From: Cereibacter_A azotoformans | GTDB taxonomy: Bacteria; Pseudomonadota; Alphaproteobacteria; Rhodobacterales; Rhodobacteraceae | Strand: one strand, 5' to 3' | DNA: 64,000 bases | NCBI RefSeq assembly: GCF_003050905.1 | Contig: NZ_QAOT01000002.1 | Shown: one piece after another, positions 53,080 to 61,897 of the stretch | Layout of the letters: each line of letters begins with the position of its first letter | How positions within the stretch are numbered: position 1 is the first letter of the stretch | Translations under genes and position numbers: made by a program | The notes under the pieces: model-generated | The model's input: the letters and a program-made list of their open reading frames with translations, nothing else | Databases searched by the model: none | Told to the model about the DNA's origin: nothing

Positions 53080-54254
53080 GCCACACCTCCCGGAGCGATG
53101 CTCTCGCCCAGTCCACGTTTCTGCACGCGGCTCGCGATCATCAGCCGCTGGATGTCCGAGGTTCCGTCGAGGATGCGGTAGGAGCGGCAGTCGCGATAGA
53201 GCCGCTCGGCGGCAAAGCCCACCGCCACGCCCATCGCGCCGTGAATCTGCACGCAGGCGTCCGTCGCCCGGCCCGCCGCCTCGCTGGCAAAGAGCTTGGC
53301 GTAGGCGGCCTCCTGCGCCGCATCGATCCCCTGATCGAAAAGGCTCGCCGCCTGATAGAGCTGCAGCCGCGCGGCGTAGAGATCGGCCACCATGTTGGCG
53401 ATCTTTTCCTTGACCATCTGGAACTCGCCGATCGGCTGGCCGAACTGCCGGCGCGTCCGGGAATGGTCGATGCTCAGCTCGGCGGCCTTGCCGATCACGC
53501 CCACGGCGCGCGCCGCGGCCCAGAGCCGGGCGCGACCCAGGACGAACTTCAGCCCGCCGAAGCCGTCATGAAGCTCGCCCAGGATCTCGTCCTCGCCCGC
53601 TTCCACATCCTCGAACCGGACCTCGGCGCTGCCCGACCCGCGGCCGCCCATCTGCACGTCCGGCGCGCCGGTGCTGAGACCGGGCCTGCGCCCGATCAGG
53701 AAGATGGTGATGCCGGGCTTGGGCTTGCGCTCGGGATCGGTCACGGCCGAGACGAGGAAGACCTCGGCGTCGGCGGCGCGGCTGACCCACATCTTGGTGC
53801 CATTGATCACCCATGTGTCGCCGCGCTTCACCGCCCGCGTGCGGATCCCGGCGGCGTCCGATCCGGCGCCCTCCTCGGTCAGGCAGAAGGCGGCGAACTT
53901 GCGCCCCTCGGCCAGCGGCTCGAGATAGTCCGCCTTCTGCTTTGGCGTCCCGGCGTGGCGGATCGCGGCCGCGGGCGCGTTCGGCGCGACATAGAAGGTC
54001 ACGCCCCCCGGGCCGCGGCTGAGCGTCTCGAGCGCCACGCAGCTGGCAAGCTCGCATTCGCCGAGTCCGCCGAACTCCTCGGGGATCGACAGGCCGAACA
54101 GCCCCAGTTCGCGTGCCGTGTCGAAGATTCCGGTCGGGATCGTGTTGGTGCGGTCGATCTCTGCGGCGCGCGGCTCGACCTCGGTATCGACAAAGCGCCG
54201 GACCGTATCGCGCAGCTGGACGATGTCTTCGGGCAGGTGGATATGCATCTTCAT
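53076..54254 (-). CDS. Acyl-CoA dehydrogenase with Asp in place of the usual catalytic Glu
   Basis: 392 residues, full length, three-domain acyl-CoA dehydrogenase. FCLTEEGAGSDAAGIRT and GDTWVINGTKMWVS are the FAD-binding strands; SRTRRQFGQPIGEFQ and CVQIHGAMGVA are helical-domain signatures. The block that normally reads IYEGT is ILDGT here, with D363 at the catalytic base; the alternative Glu position is also empty (LGRARL). Start 54254; an ATG at 54248 has better spacing to AAGGA. It oxidises an acyl-CoA and needs ETF from elsewhere. ATGA overlap with the flavoprotein gene. Confidence 0.88.
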   Translation of the reverse strand: MKMHIHLPEDIVQLRDTVRRFVDTEVEPRAAEIDRTNTIPTGIFDTARELGLFGLSIPEEFGGLGECELASCVALETLSRGPGGVTFYVAPNAPAAAIRHAGTPKQKADYLEPLAEGRKFAAFCLTEEGAGSDAAGIRTRAVKRGDTWVINGTKMWVSRAADAEVFLVSAVTDPERKPKPGITIFLIGRRPGLSTGAPDVQMGGRGSGSAEVRFEDVEAGEDEILGELHDGFGGLKFVLGRARLWAAARAVGVIGKAAELSIDHSRTRRQFGQPIGEFQMVKEKIANMVADLYAARLQLYQAASLFDQGIDAAQEAAYAKLFASEAAGRATDACVQIHGAMGVAVGFAAERLYRDCRSYRILDGTSDIQRLMIASRVQKRGLGESIAPGGVA

Positions 54255-54368
54255 TCCTTGGTCTTGCGGATCCTGATCGGTCGCGGACAGGGCCGCGCGG
54301 GGAGAGCGGCCACCCACAAGGGGGCCGGTGCGGGCCTGAGTGGCGCGCGGAAGGGGGCGCGTGCCGCC

Positions 54369-54605
54369 TCAGGCCGGACGGGCGACCTGCAGGCCGAGAC
54401 GCAGGCAGGTGGCGAGGCACTGCAGCCAGAGCGCCCAGAGGCCGAGCGCGATCGGGACGTAGAAGGCCCAGACCGTCGGCGCCGCCAGGACGTAGCGCGC
54501 AAAGACCTCGTAGAGGCTGACGCAGATCAGGGCCGCCAGCATGACCGTGGCGACCGCGACCAGGAGGCCGGCAAGACGGTCCGCGATGGTGAAAAATCCC
54601 GTCAT
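54369..54605 (-). CDS. Truncated TRAP small permease DctQ (2)
   Basis: Only 78 residues; family members have 150-180. It has the first two membrane segments (LAGLLVAVATVMLAALICVSL and the RYVLAAPTVWAFY to CLATCLRLG region), then stops at QVARPA. The conserved basic loop and the last two membrane segments are absent, and no other frame in the remaining 114 bp before the acyl-CoA dehydrogenase gene continues them. It follows a dctP gene whose permease dctM is on the other strand. Probably a broken gene. Confidence 0.7.
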   Translation of the reverse strand: MTGFFTIADRLAGLLVAVATVMLAALICVSLYEVFARYVLAAPTVWAFYVPIALGLWALWLQCLATCLRLGLQVARPA

Positions 54606-54631
54606 GACATCCTCCCCGGTGCGTCCCGGGC

Positions 54632-55723
54632 CTAGTCCGCCGAAGGCTCGGCGCGATGATCGACGGCGCGGAACGAGGTGTTCCCGATCCAGTCGTCGTA
54701 GAAGGCAAAGTAGGACTCCGCGACCTTGCGCACCCAGGGATTGCCGGAGGCATCGCCCTCGTCGGCGCGGGCATAGATCCACTTGCGGCCCTCTTCGCGG
54801 ATGCGCTCCACGACCTCGTCATCGAGCCGGACGATCTCGTTGTTGCCCTGCTTCAACTCGGCCCACGCCTTGCGGTCGAGCGCGTCGAAGGCGGCCAGCG
54901 TGTCCATCGACGACAGCTCGCAGGCGGCCGTCACCTTGCCCTGCAGCTCGGGCGAGAGCGCGTCCCACAGCTCGGCCCGGACGGCGAACTCCTGGAAGAA
55001 GGCGTTGGTATGGACGCCCGGATAGATGATGTATTTCGCGGTCTCGTGAAGCCCCGCCTTGAGGTTCTCGGAGGGGCTGCCCCATTCGGCCGCGTCGATG
55101 GCGCCGCGTTCGAGCATCGTATAGACCTCGTCGCCCGGCACCACCGTGGGCGCGGCCCCGATGGCGGTCAGCACATCGGCGAAGGAGCCGACGGTGCGGA
55201 ACTTTACGCCCTGGAAACCGGCGAGCGTCTTCAGCGGCTTGTGGGACTGCGCAAAAAGCTCGGTCGCGCCCATCCCGCAGGGCAGCGCGTGCAGGTCCAT
55301 CGTCTCGCGCCGGTGTTCGGCCAGGAGCTCCCTGCCGCCGCCATACCACATCCACTGCCAGAGCGCCTCGGGCCCCATGCCGCCGGGAAAGGTGCTGAAC
55401 AGCGCATTCGCCGGATCGCGGTTCACGATGTTGACGGCCGAGGACTGCACCGCATCCGCCGCCCCGTCGAGAACGGCGTCATAGGCCTCGAACGAGGGCG
55501 CGATGACGCCCGCCGGATAGGGCTGGATCACCACCTGCCCGTCCGTCAGTTGGGCGACGCGCTCGGCGAAGGGCAAGGCGAAAAGCTGGTAGAAGGTGGA
55601 TGTCTCGGCAAAGGCATGGGTCATGCGCCACGTCACCGGATCCTGCGCCGAAGCCGGTCCCGCCAGCAGCAGGATGGCCGCGGCCACCGGCGTGGCTTTG
55701 TGCCACTTCGTGAAACCTGTCAT
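54632..55723 (-). CDS. TRAP transporter solute-binding protein DctP (C), TakP-like
   Basis: 363 residues. Signal peptide (PVAAAILLLAGPASA then QDPV). VTWRMTHAFAETSTFYQLFA and VEWGSPSEN-like AAEWGSPSENLKAG resemble the TakP branch of DctP, which binds 2-oxo acids. It differs strongly from the two DctP proteins at 46670 and 47706. GGGAGGA lies 7 nt before the ATG at 55723. First gene of the long leftward run; a LacI-type operator lies 25 bp upstream. Confidence 0.87.
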   Translation of the reverse strand: MTGFTKWHKATPVAAAILLLAGPASAQDPVTWRMTHAFAETSTFYQLFALPFAERVAQLTDGQVVIQPYPAGVIAPSFEAYDAVLDGAADAVQSSAVNIVNRDPANALFSTFPGGMGPEALWQWMWYGGGRELLAEHRRETMDLHALPCGMGATELFAQSHKPLKTLAGFQGVKFRTVGSFADVLTAIGAAPTVVPGDEVYTMLERGAIDAAEWGSPSENLKAGLHETAKYIIYPGVHTNAFFQEFAVRAELWDALSPELQGKVTAACELSSMDTLAAFDALDRKAWAELKQGNNEIVRLDDEVVERIREEGRKWIYARADEGDASGNPWVRKVAESYFAFYDDWIGNTSFRAVDHRAEPSAD

Positions 55724-55747
55724 CTGTGTTCCTCCCTGCAACGGCTA

Positions 55748-55761
55748 CGCAACCGTTTGCA
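55748..55761. promoter_or_regulatory. LacI-type operator 1, before dctP (C)
   Basis: CGCAACCGTTTGCA, a near-perfect dyad around the central CG that is the usual core of LacI/GalR operators (AANCGNTT). It lies 25 nt before the dctP start on the minus strand. Confidence 0.55.
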
Positions 55762-55918
55762 TTGATACGCTAGCACGACCCAATCCACCTGAACAGACCC
55801 CGAGAGCACTTTCGTCCCTGCCGCATTGAGTGGACTTTTATATCCTTATTTCAAATACCTTAAGCCTGCGCTCTTCGAGGCGTTCACCAGCGGCGCGCGA
55901 AAATCGGCAGATCCGCCA

Positions 55919-55932
55919 CGCAACCGATTGCG
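55919..55932. promoter_or_regulatory. LacI-type operator 2, before the amidohydrolase
   Basis: CGCAACCGATTGCG, same half-sites as operator 1 (CGCAACCG and TTGC), about 170 bp from it and 50 nt before the amidohydrolase start. The two sites lie at either end of the divergent region 55724-55982, whose middle (55830-55865) is AT-rich and promoter-like. Confidence 0.55.
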
Positions 55933-55982
55933 TTGCGGAAGACGAATCTGCTAGCCTCCACCTGCTCGGGAGGAGGACCGAC

Positions 55983-56906
55983 ATGACGACCGAAGAGCGC
56001 CGCCGGGCCTTTCCCAAGGTCGATGCGCATCACCACATCTGGGATCTCGATGCCCACAGCTATCCCTGGCTGCAGGAGGGGCCGCCGCGGCAGCGGGTTT
56101 ATGGCAATTCGGCACCTCTGCGGCGCAACTACCGGATCGAGGATTACCTGGCCGATGTGGCGCCCTTCCGGGTCGAGAAATCGGTCTATCTGCAATGCGG
56201 CTGGAACCCCGCCGATCCGGTGGGCGAGACGCGCTACGCGCAGGCCGTGGCGGATGCGCAGCCCGAGGGCTTTCCCCATGGCATCGTCGCCCATTCCGAC
56301 CTGGACGCGCCGGGGGTCGAGGACGAGCTGAAACGCCACTGCGCAAGCCCGAACATGCGCGGCATCCGCATGTTGCTCAGCCATCACGATACGCCTGCCT
56401 ATCAATGGGCGCCGCGCGGCGACTATCTGACGGATCCCGCATGGCGGCGCGGCTACGAGGCGCTGGCGCGTCAGGGCCTGTCGTTCGACGCCCAGCTTTA
56501 TCCTCATCAGATGCCCGAGCTTGCCCGCATCGCGGCCGAGGTGCCCGAGGTGCCGCTTGTCATCGACCATTGCGGAATGCCCATCGAGCGCGAGAGCGGC
56601 GGCCTCGCGCGCTGGCGCGACGGGATGGCGGCGCTGGCGGCGCTGCCGCATGTGCATCTGAAGATCTCGGGTCTCGGCATGGTCGATCATCATTGGACGG
56701 TCGAGAGCCTCCGCCCGATCGTGAACGAGGCCATCGGGATCTTCGGCCCTGACCGCTGCATGTTCGCCAGCAACTTCCCGGTCGATGGCCTCAAGAGCAG
56801 CCTCGCCACCCTCTTCGACGCCTTCCTCGAGATCCTCGCGCCGCGCCCGCTGCCCGAGCAGCAGGCGCTGTTCCACGACAACGCGGTCCGCTTCTACCGG
56901 CTTTGA
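55983..56906 (+). CDS. Amidohydrolase family protein (COG3618-type lactonase)
   Basis: 307 residues, TIM-barrel amidohydrolase_2 fold. The metal-binding start VDAHHHIWDLDAHSYPWLQ is typical, later histidines are in FDAQLYPHQM and PLVIDHCGMP, and the last barrel motif is CMFASNFPVDG. Relatives include L-fuconolactonase, 4-sulfomuconolactone hydrolase and 2-pyrone-4,6-dicarboxylate lactonase, so hydrolysis of a lactone is the best guess. It is the first gene rightward of the shared control region and 67 bp before a dctM gene. GGGAGGAGG precedes the ATG. Confidence 0.85.
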   Translation: MTTEERRRAFPKVDAHHHIWDLDAHSYPWLQEGPPRQRVYGNSAPLRRNYRIEDYLADVAPFRVEKSVYLQCGWNPADPVGETRYAQAVADAQPEGFPHGIVAHSDLDAPGVEDELKRHCASPNMRGIRMLLSHHDTPAYQWAPRGDYLTDPAWRRGYEALARQGLSFDAQLYPHQMPELARIAAEVPEVPLVIDHCGMPIERESGGLARWRDGMAALAALPHVHLKISGLGMVDHHWTVESLRPIVNEAIGIFGPDRCMFASNFPVDGLKSSLATLFDAFLEILAPRPLPEQQALFHDNAVRFYRL

Positions 56907-56934
56907 CCCTGCCCCTCCGACAAAGGAACCTCCA

Positions 56935-56982
56935 TGCCGACCGATGCGATGACCGCCCCCGGAGTGCGGCGCGATGGGTGAT
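56935..56982 (+). CDS. 15-codon ORF before dctM (2)
   Basis: An AAAGGAACC ribosome site and ATG at 56935 begin a 15-codon frame (MPTDAMTAPGVRRDG) that ends 9 nt inside dctM. It may be a coupling leader, the remnant 5' end of a lost dctQ-like gene, or chance. Confidence 0.25.
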
Positions 56983-58296
56983 CCGATCCTGTCCGCCCTG
57001 ATGTTTCCGGCGCTGTTCCTGTTGATCTTTCTCGGCCTGCCGGTCGCCTTCAGCCTGATCGTCGTCTCGTTCGGCTTCGGCTATCTCTTCTTCGGCCCGA
57101 CGATTGCCTCGCAGGCCTTCAGGTTTCTCGACAGCATCACCACGAACTACACGCTGGCCGCGATCCCGATGTTCATCTTCATGGGCGCGATGCTGGAACG
57201 GTCGAGCGTGGCCGAGCGGCTCTACGAGGTCATGTCGCTCCTGTTCCGCCGGGTGCGCGGGGGCCTCGCGCTGGCCACGGTCGCGATGTGCGCGCTCTTT
57301 GCTGCGGGGACGGGCATCGTGGGTGCGGTCGAGGCGCTGGTGGGGCTGATGGCCATCCCGGCCATGATGCGGGCGGGCTACGACAAGGGGTTGATCGCCG
57401 GCACGATCTGCGCCGGCGGATCGCTCGGCACGATCATTCCGCCCTCGATCGTGGTGGTGATCTACGCCAATTCGGCCAATCTTTCGATCGGCAAGGTGAT
57501 GGCGGGGATCATCCTGCCCGGCGCGCTGATGGTCATGCTGTTTCTGGGCTACATCTACCTGCGCGCGCGGCTGCGGCCCGAGAGCGCCCCGCCGCGCAGG
57601 GTGACCGGGCAGGAGCCGGGCGGGCTCGCGCTTCTGCGCATGACGCTCGCCGCGCTGATCCCGCCGATCCTGCTCGTCGTCTCGACCATCGGCGCGATCC
57701 TTGCCGGCATCGCCTCGCCGACCGAGGCCGCGGGCATCGGCGCGCTCGGCACGGTGCTTCTGGCGCTGGCCTATCGCACCTTCACCTGGCGGCGCTTCTA
57801 CGAGGCCCTGCGCCAGACGGTCGGGATCAACTGCATGGTGCTGCTGATCGTGGCCGGGGGGACGATGTTCACCAGCATCTTCCGGGTGCTCGGCGGGCAG
57901 CAGCTGATCACCGGCATCGTGCAATCCTCGGACATGTCGCCGGCGCTGGTCACGGCCTTCCTGCTTCTGCTGATCTTCATCCTCGGCGCGCTGCTCGACT
58001 GGGTGTCGGTGGTGCTGATCACCATTCCGATCTTCCTGCCGATCCTGACCCAGTTCGGCATCGATCCGCTGTGGTTCGGGGTCATGGCCATCGTGGTGAT
58101 CCAGACCTCCTATCTGACCCCGCCGATGGCGCCGGCGATCTTCTACCTGCGCTCCATCGCGCCGCCCGAGATGGGCTATGCGCACATGTATCGCGGCGTG
58201 CTGCCCTTCATCCTCTGCCAACTCGTGGTGCTGGCCATCGTCGCCGCCCTGCCCGGCACCGCGACCTGGCTGCCGGACCGGATCGTGGGCTTCTGA
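56974..58296 (+). CDS. TRAP transporter large permease DctM (2)
   Basis: 440 residues, about 12 membrane segments. AAGTGIVGAVEALVGLMAIP and CAGGSLGTIIPPSIVVVIYA are the DctM motifs, with ASPTEAAGIGALGTVLLALA in the middle. Partner of DctP (C) by place, but encoded on the opposite strand and without a complete DctQ. Its stop directly abuts the stop of the convergent cyclase gene. Confidence 0.92.
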   Translation: MGDPILSALMFPALFLLIFLGLPVAFSLIVVSFGFGYLFFGPTIASQAFRFLDSITTNYTLAAIPMFIFMGAMLERSSVAERLYEVMSLLFRRVRGGLALATVAMCALFAAGTGIVGAVEALVGLMAIPAMMRAGYDKGLIAGTICAGGSLGTIIPPSIVVVIYANSANLSIGKVMAGIILPGALMVMLFLGYIYLRARLRPESAPPRRVTGQEPGGLALLRMTLAALIPPILLVVSTIGAILAGIASPTEAAGIGALGTVLLALAYRTFTWRRFYEALRQTVGINCMVLLIVAGGTMFTSIFRVLGGQQLITGIVQSSDMSPALVTAFLLLLIFILGALLDWVSVVLITIPIFLPILTQFGIDPLWFGVMAIVVIQTSYLTPPMAPAIFYLRSIAPPEMGYAHMYRGVLPFILCQLVVLAIVAALPGTATWLPDRIVGF

Positions 58297-59262
58297 TCAG
58301 CGCAGCGCCATCGGGTTGACGGGCGAGCCCACCGCGCCCGTGATCGGCAGCGGCGGCGCGACGAAGAGGAAATCGAAGTGCCCGTCGGCGCGGCAGGCCT
58401 CGGCCAGCGGATCGAGCACGAAGATCTCGCCGACCGAGAGGCCCATGTTCGGGATCGCGACCCAGTGCCAGGGCCGGCGGATGGTCCGCGTCGCCTCGGG
58501 GCGGACCTCGACGGCGAAGGTGTCGCTGCAGACGGCGGCGAGGCACCTCTCCTGGATCCAGTCCAGCGTGTCGAAGGCAAGCCCCGGAGCGGCGCCGCCC
58601 GCAAAGGTGCCCCAGTCGCCGCTGTCCAGACACCGCCCGAGCTGCCCCGTGCGGACCAGCAGGAAATCCCCCGCCCCCACGACGGTTCCCTGCGCCTCGG
58701 CCACCGCCTCAAGCAGGGCGGCGCGGATCGGAAAGCCGTCCTCGAGCGCCGCGACGCCCAGATGCCCCGCCACGTCCAGCAGCACGCCCCGCCCGGCCAT
58801 GCGGTCGCTGACATGCTCGATCCCGCAGCGCTCGGCGCCGCGCGAGCTGACCAGCCGCAGGTCGAAGCCGTTGTACATGTGCTCGTCATAAAAGACGTGG
58901 CTCAGCGCGTCCCATTGCGTGCCGCATTGCGTCGGCATGAGCACCGCATCGTCGGCATAGCGCAGCCCGTCGGCGTCCTGGCAGCCGGAATGGGCGTCCG
59001 TGCCGGACTGGATCATGTAGTGGACCGGATTGTGCCGTCCGCGCCGCCCGGTCTGCGGCCCGTTCTGGTCGAAGGGCATGGCGAGCGAGAAGCTCTGCCC
59101 GGTGCGGACGAGCCGGCTGGCCGCGAACACCATCTCGGGCGTCACATGGTTGACCGTGCCGCGCTGATCCTCGGGACCCCAGCGGCCCCAGTTGCGCAGG
59201 CGCAGGCAGGTCGCGCGCAGCTCCTCCTCGGTCAGCACCTCGGGGGGCGCATGGTCGTTCAT
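58297..59262 (-). CDS. Cyclase / kynurenine-formamidase-like metal hydrolase
   Basis: 321 residues, COG1878 cyclase family. The metal motif normally HxGTHxDxPxH appears as the block MPTQCGTQWDALSHVFYDEH, so Gln replaces the middle His and the Pro is absent, as in a known subgroup with long N-termini. DDAVLMP and IPNMGLSVGEIFVLDPLAEA are also typical. Relatives include isatin hydrolase and arylformamidase; an amide or lactone ring may be opened. GAGGAG precedes the ATG at 59262. Same direction as the SDR and CoA-transferase genes, 230 bp downstream of them. Confidence 0.82.
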   Translation of the reverse strand: MNDHAPPEVLTEEELRATCLRLRNWGRWGPEDQRGTVNHVTPEMVFAASRLVRTGQSFSLAMPFDQNGPQTGRRGRHNPVHYMIQSGTDAHSGCQDADGLRYADDAVLMPTQCGTQWDALSHVFYDEHMYNGFDLRLVSSRGAERCGIEHVSDRMAGRGVLLDVAGHLGVAALEDGFPIRAALLEAVAEAQGTVVGAGDFLLVRTGQLGRCLDSGDWGTFAGGAAPGLAFDTLDWIQERCLAAVCSDTFAVEVRPEATRTIRRPWHWVAIPNMGLSVGEIFVLDPLAEACRADGHFDFLFVAPPLPITGAVGSPVNPMALR

Positions 59263-59492
59263 GGGTCTCTCCTCGACAGGCAAAGGGATCCTGCGCCCCG
59301 GCAATCGGCGTCGGGCAGGCGTGCCGCGGCCGCCTCATGGCCCGCCGGAGCGTCGGGCGTGAAACGCGCGTCAGCTTCACCGCCGCCGTCCCGGTGTCGA
59401 AGGCCAGAACCAGCCTCGGTATCGCGGGCGTGCGGAGCGCCCTGCTGACCGAGCCGATGGTCGCCCCTCGCATCGGCGGGGACGCCGCGGCG

Positions 59493-60257
59493 TCAGCCCT
59501 GGACGGTGAAGCCACCGTCCACGACCAGAGACGCGCCGGTCACGAAATCCGACGCGGAGGAGGCCAGGAAGACGGCGGGGCCGGCAAAGTCGCCGGGCGC
59601 GCCCCAGCGCCGCGCGGGCGTCCGCGACAGGACGTTATCGTTCAGCCCCGGCACCTGCGCGCGCGCCTGCACGGTCAGCTCGGTCTCGATCCAGCCGGGC
59701 AGGATCGCGTTCACCTGGATGTTGTCCGGCGCCCAGGCCGTCGCGAGCGCGCGGGTGAACTGCACGAGGCCCCCCTTGCTGGCCGAATAGGCCACCGAGA
59801 AGGGCGCCCCCAGCAGGGCGAGCACCGAGGCGATGTTGATGATCTTGCCACCCCCCGCCCTGCAGAGCGCCGGATAGACCGCCTGCGACATGAGGAAGGC
59901 GCTGGTGAGGTTCGTGTCCAGCACCTTGTGCCAGTCCTCGAGCGTGTAGTCCTGCGGCAGCTTGCGGATCGCGATGCCGGCATTGTTCACCAGGATGTCG
60001 ATCCGCCCGCCGATCCGCGCGGCCTCCTCGACCGCCGCCGCCACCCGGTCTTCGGCCGTGACATCCACCTCGACGAAATGGGCCGCCAGACCGTCCTTTT
60101 CGAGCGCGCCGACCGCCGCCGCGCCCTTGGCGCCGTCGCGCCCCATCAGGACGACCTGCGCCCCGGCCTCGGCCAGCCCGCGCGCCATCGCAAGCCCGAT
60201 GCCGCCATTCCCGCCGGTGACGATCGCGGTCTTCCCCGCAAGGTCGAAGATCTTCAC
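59493..60257 (-). CDS. Short-chain dehydrogenase/reductase
   Basis: 254 residues, classical SDR. TGGNGGIG binds NAD(P), NNAG follows, the catalytic set is Ser in NIASVLALL and YSASK, and the C-terminus is TGASLVVDGGF. Resembles gluconate 5-dehydrogenase or 3-oxoacyl reductase types, so a hydroxyl group of the substrate or a 3-hydroxyacyl-CoA is probably oxidised. Overlaps the CoA-transferase gene by ATGA (60254-60257). Confidence 0.86.
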   Translation of the reverse strand: MKIFDLAGKTAIVTGGNGGIGLAMARGLAEAGAQVVLMGRDGAKGAAAVGALEKDGLAAHFVEVDVTAEDRVAAAVEEAARIGGRIDILVNNAGIAIRKLPQDYTLEDWHKVLDTNLTSAFLMSQAVYPALCRAGGGKIINIASVLALLGAPFSVAYSASKGGLVQFTRALATAWAPDNIQVNAILPGWIETELTVQARAQVPGLNDNVLSRTPARRWGAPGDFAGPAVFLASSASDFVTGASLVVDGGFTVQG

Positions 60258-61852
60258 GCGCGGTCTCCTTTCGGCAGGCTCGAGGCAAGGCCCAGCAGCG
60301 GCTCGCGGAACAGCGCCTCCGCCATGACCGAGAGCCGCGGCGACACGGCAAGCTCGAAGCCCACGCGGCTGCGGATGTCGCGGTCGAGGTCGATCCCGGG
60401 CGCGATCTCGATCAGCTCGGGGCCGGTCTCGCCCAGGCGGAAGACCGCGCGATCGGTGATGTAAAGCACCTCCTGCCCGCGCGCCCTCGCCTCGGCCGCG
60501 TTGAAGGTCACCTCCTCGACGCGGGGGACGAACTTGCCAAAGCGGCCCTCCTGCTCGATCCGAAGCCGGCCCTCGTCGATCCGGCTGCGCAGGCCGCCGC
60601 TGGTCAGCGTGCCGCAGAAGACGATGCGCCGGGTCTTCGAGGTGATGTTGATGAAGCCGCCCGGCCCGTTCACCTCGGCGCCGAAGCGGCTGACGTTGAG
60701 GTTGCCCGAGCCATCGACCTGCCCGATCCCGAGGAAGGTGACGTCGAGCCCGCCCCCGTCGTAGAAGTTGAACTGGAAGACCGAATCCATGATCGCATCG
60801 GCGTTGAAGGCGGGCACGAAGGAGCCGCCGACGGCCGTAGCCATCAGCCCGCCAAAGATGCCGTGCTCGTTGGTGAAGGTGACGCGGTCGAGGATGCCCT
60901 CCTCGAGCGCGACGATCGGCAGACGCGTGGCCACGCCCGCCCCAAGGTTGATCACGTCGCCCTCGCGCAGCTCCAGCGCGGCGCGGCGCAGCAGCGCCTT
61001 TTCCGCCGACAGCGGCAGCGGCCGGATGTCGTCGAGCGGGCGCTTCAGCGCACCGGCCAGGAAGGGATTCCAGCCATGCGCGGGATCGGCCATCATCGGC
61101 GACAGCTGCGTCTGCGCCGGATGCACCACGATGGCGTCGATCAGCGGCCCCGGGATCCGCACCGTGCGGGGATCGAGACTGCCGGCCCGCGCCACCCTTT
61201 TCACCTGCACGATGACCGTCCCGCCCGAGGCCTTGCAGGCCAGCGCCATCTCGACCGCGCCCAGCGTGTTCGTCTCTTCCTCGAAGCTGACATAGCCGTT
61301 CTCGTCGGCGGTGGTGCCGCGGATCAGCGCCACGTCGATCTTCTGGGCGGGATAGAACAGCATCTCCTCGCCCTCGATCTCGATCAGCCGCACCGGCGGG
61401 CTGACCGAGGCCGCGTTCATCGCGCCGCCGCCGTGGCGGGGATCGATGAAGGTGCCCAGCCCCACCTTCGTCACCACCCCCGGCTTGCCCGATCCGGTCG
61501 CGGTCAGGATCTGGATCATCGTGCCCATGCCGGTGATGTAGCCTTCGACCTCGCCGGTCTCCATGATGTCGAGGAAGGCCGGATGGCGCGCGCGGCTGAA
61601 CGAGGCGCCCATGACCTGCCGCATCATGCCCTTGTGGGCAAAGCTGTTCAGGCCGCCCTCGCCCTTCCGGTCCCCCGGCAGCATCGGCAGGAAGAGCGAG
61701 AGCGCGCCCGGCCGGCCCTCGGTCAGGAAGCGCTGCTCGAGCGTGGCCAGCAGAAGATCCGGCTCAAGCGCCGGTCCCGTCCCGGTCACGCCCAGCGTGC
61801 ATCCGTCGGGAATCAGCGCGATGGCATCTGTCGCCGACATGATCTTGGACAT
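60254..61852 (-). CDS. Acyl-CoA:carboxylate CoA-transferase 2 (fused alpha-beta)
   Basis: 532 residues, same type as the gene at 45114. N-half IPDGCTLGVTGTGPALEPDL, C-half with the nucleophilic Glu in FTNEHGIFGGLM and GGGLDVTFLGIGQVDGSGNL. Start 61852 has GAGGA 5 nt upstream; the ATG at 61873 has no ribosome site. First gene of the leftward unit that faces the GntR regulator. With the SDR and the cyclase it may activate and process a second substrate or an intermediate. Confidence 0.88.
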   Translation of the reverse strand: MSKIMSATDAIALIPDGCTLGVTGTGPALEPDLLLATLEQRFLTEGRPGALSLFLPMLPGDRKGEGGLNSFAHKGMMRQVMGASFSRARHPAFLDIMETGEVEGYITGMGTMIQILTATGSGKPGVVTKVGLGTFIDPRHGGGAMNAASVSPPVRLIEIEGEEMLFYPAQKIDVALIRGTTADENGYVSFEEETNTLGAVEMALACKASGGTVIVQVKRVARAGSLDPRTVRIPGPLIDAIVVHPAQTQLSPMMADPAHGWNPFLAGALKRPLDDIRPLPLSAEKALLRRAALELREGDVINLGAGVATRLPIVALEEGILDRVTFTNEHGIFGGLMATAVGGSFVPAFNADAIMDSVFQFNFYDGGGLDVTFLGIGQVDGSGNLNVSRFGAEVNGPGGFINITSKTRRIVFCGTLTSGGLRSRIDEGRLRIEQEGRFGKFVPRVEEVTFNAAEARARGQEVLYITDRAVFRLGETGPELIEIAPGIDLDRDIRSRVGFELAVSPRLSVMAEALFREPLLGLASSLPKGDRA

Positions 61853-61897
61853 TGAGTTCCTCGGGTGGGTCATGCAATGGTGCAGGATAACTGCGAT

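Noticed and set aside
55830..55870. AT-rich block as defined promoters for dctP (C) and the amidohydrolase
   Set aside because: Several partial -10/-35 matches exist on both strands and none stands out.
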